From assembly GCA_045126815.1 (NCBI GenBank), contig JBGVPD010000055.1, positions 1-45,793 on the forward strand: a DNA stretch of 45,793 nucleotides, given 5' to 3'. The translations under genes and the position numbers were made by a program. This DNA comes from RGIG1995 sp045126815. Lineage in GTDB: Bacteria > Bacillota > Clostridia > Oscillospirales > CAG-272. Positions 45,439 to 45,793 of this stretch are shown here, piece by piece. How positions within the stretch are numbered: position 1 is the first letter of the stretch; every line of letters begins with the position of its first letter. The notes under the pieces were generated by a model. The model saw only the letters and a list, made by a program, of their open reading frames with translations. It was not told where the DNA came from and did not search any database.

Positions 45439-45793
45439 CTATATCCCTATTATACCAATGTCGGGCGCCATCGCAGCGCCCATGTTGTTGACGTCCGTAA
45501 TCCCGTAATCCACCACCCTACCAAAGGTTGCGGATGTGATAACAGGGTGAGTTCCAGGGGAGTTCGGTATATTACTGTTACCCATGTCTTTGTTGAAACA
45601 CGATTTGTCGGCCATTTGACCGCCGACAATCAGCGCCGCACCCGCCCCTGTTACCGTCCACTGCGATTGCGGGGGACGGGTAGTACCTAGCTCTAGCGGG
45701 TAGCGGTACTGCCGCTCGGCTGAAGAGAAGTGACTACCCGTGGCAGCCACCACTCTACGCGCGTGTCCGCTGTCTACCAACAGCGCAGCAAGC
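45439..45793 (-). pseudogene. spoVAD: Chromosomal spoVAD, cut by the element (5' part, running off window)
   Basis: The frame is open from the window edge (LAALLVDSGHARRVVAATGSHFSS...). It shows the SpoVAD core: AERQYRYPLELGTTRPPQSQWTVTGAGAALIVGG, ITSATFGRVVDYGITDVNNMGAAMAPD, and there the match stops. Six foreign residues (IGIIGI) and TAG follow. The middle of the fold is therefore followed by element DNA; the part after AMAP, needed for the C-terminal half of the thiolase fold, is missing. GC is in the high 50s by eye, in contrast with the element. The true start is beyond the window. The rest of the gene should lie at the other end of the element. Confidence 0.92.
45455..45481. other. Right attachment junction of the element
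   Basis: The spoVAD match breaks at the codon after GCGCCC (45463). Just inside the host side there is a 6-bp dyad GGGCGC (45463-45468) and GCGCCC (45476-45481) with a 7-bp centre. The exact core cannot be fixed without the left junction or an empty site. Confidence 0.65.

Larger units (their letters stand above)
1..45462. mobile_element. Integrative conjugative element, left end outside window
   Basis: This span holds T4SS ATPases, coupling protein, pilin-like subunits, VirB6-type channel proteins, toxin-antitoxin, XRE repressor and cargo, nearly all on one strand, which is the layout of clostridial ICEs. The right end is defined by an abrupt break of the spoVAD reading frame and a fall in GC at about 45455-45463. 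No relaxase, integrase or excisionase is recognisable in the window, so these probably lie beyond position 1. The presence of an element is near certain; the exact end base is inferred. Confidence 0.9.

Overview
The window is almost entirely one integrated conjugative element (ICE) of a low-GC, Clostridia-type genome, sitting in a spore-forming Firmicute host of visibly higher GC. The evidence is a full clostridial type IV secretion (T4SS) gene set, strong Shine-Dalgarno (AGGAGG-type) sites before nearly every gene, sigma-A promoters, and spoVAD, a gene found only in endospore formers. The right element boundary lies at about 45.455-45.463 kb, where a GC-rich chromosomal spoVAD is cut in the middle of its reading frame. 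The left boundary, and probably the integrase and relaxase, lie outside the window. All genes but one read leftward (minus strand).

Right to left: (i) 45.8-42.6 kb: the interrupted host spoVAD, then an element-borne complete spoVAD of different base composition, a conserved ICE winged-helix protein and an ArpU/sigma-like regulator. (ii) 42.5-35.4 kb: an AT-richer cargo block with an unknown two-gene cassette on its own promoter, a lipoprotein, and a 1483-aa secreted alpha/beta-hydrolase with InlB-type repeats; both secreted proteins have a short upstream ORF. (iii) 35.3-27.7 kb: T4SS module A (pilin-like subunit, TrbL/VirB6, membrane protein, PrgI, VirB4, two accessory proteins) behind a clear promoter with a T-tailed leader hairpin. 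(iv) 27.7-22.7 kb: a short intergenic with three nested inverted repeats, a conserved ICE protein, the VirD4 coupling protein and a second VirD4-like protein that has lost its P-loop. (v) 22.6-13.5 kb: module B, with two near-identical short pilins, two pilins carrying secreted ectodomains, a short VirB6, a PrgI-VirB4 fusion ATPase, and a 940-aa adhesin whose C-terminus is again the pilin membrane module. (vi) 13.5-6.8 kb: an S1-domain RNA-binding protein, a 1420-aa Ig-like surface protein, a structured RNA before a DUF3268 gene, and an element-encoded signal peptidase. (vii) 6.7-0.3 kb: a ParE/Phd toxin-antitoxin pair, the only rightward gene (an XRE repressor with its operator and promoter) and a tightly overlapping nine-gene operon of small accessory proteins behind a leader with three T-tailed hairpins; then the start of a ribbon-helix-helix gene at the left edge.

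The most unusual biology is the combination of two T4SS-type assembly modules in one element, a family of five pilin-domain proteins of which three carry ectodomains (a plausible way of displaying adhesins on a conjugative machine), a pseudo-coupling protein, and insertion into a sporulation gene together with a substitute copy of that gene. Module function, which module moves DNA, and expression of the substitute spoVAD are inferences, not shown by sequence alone.
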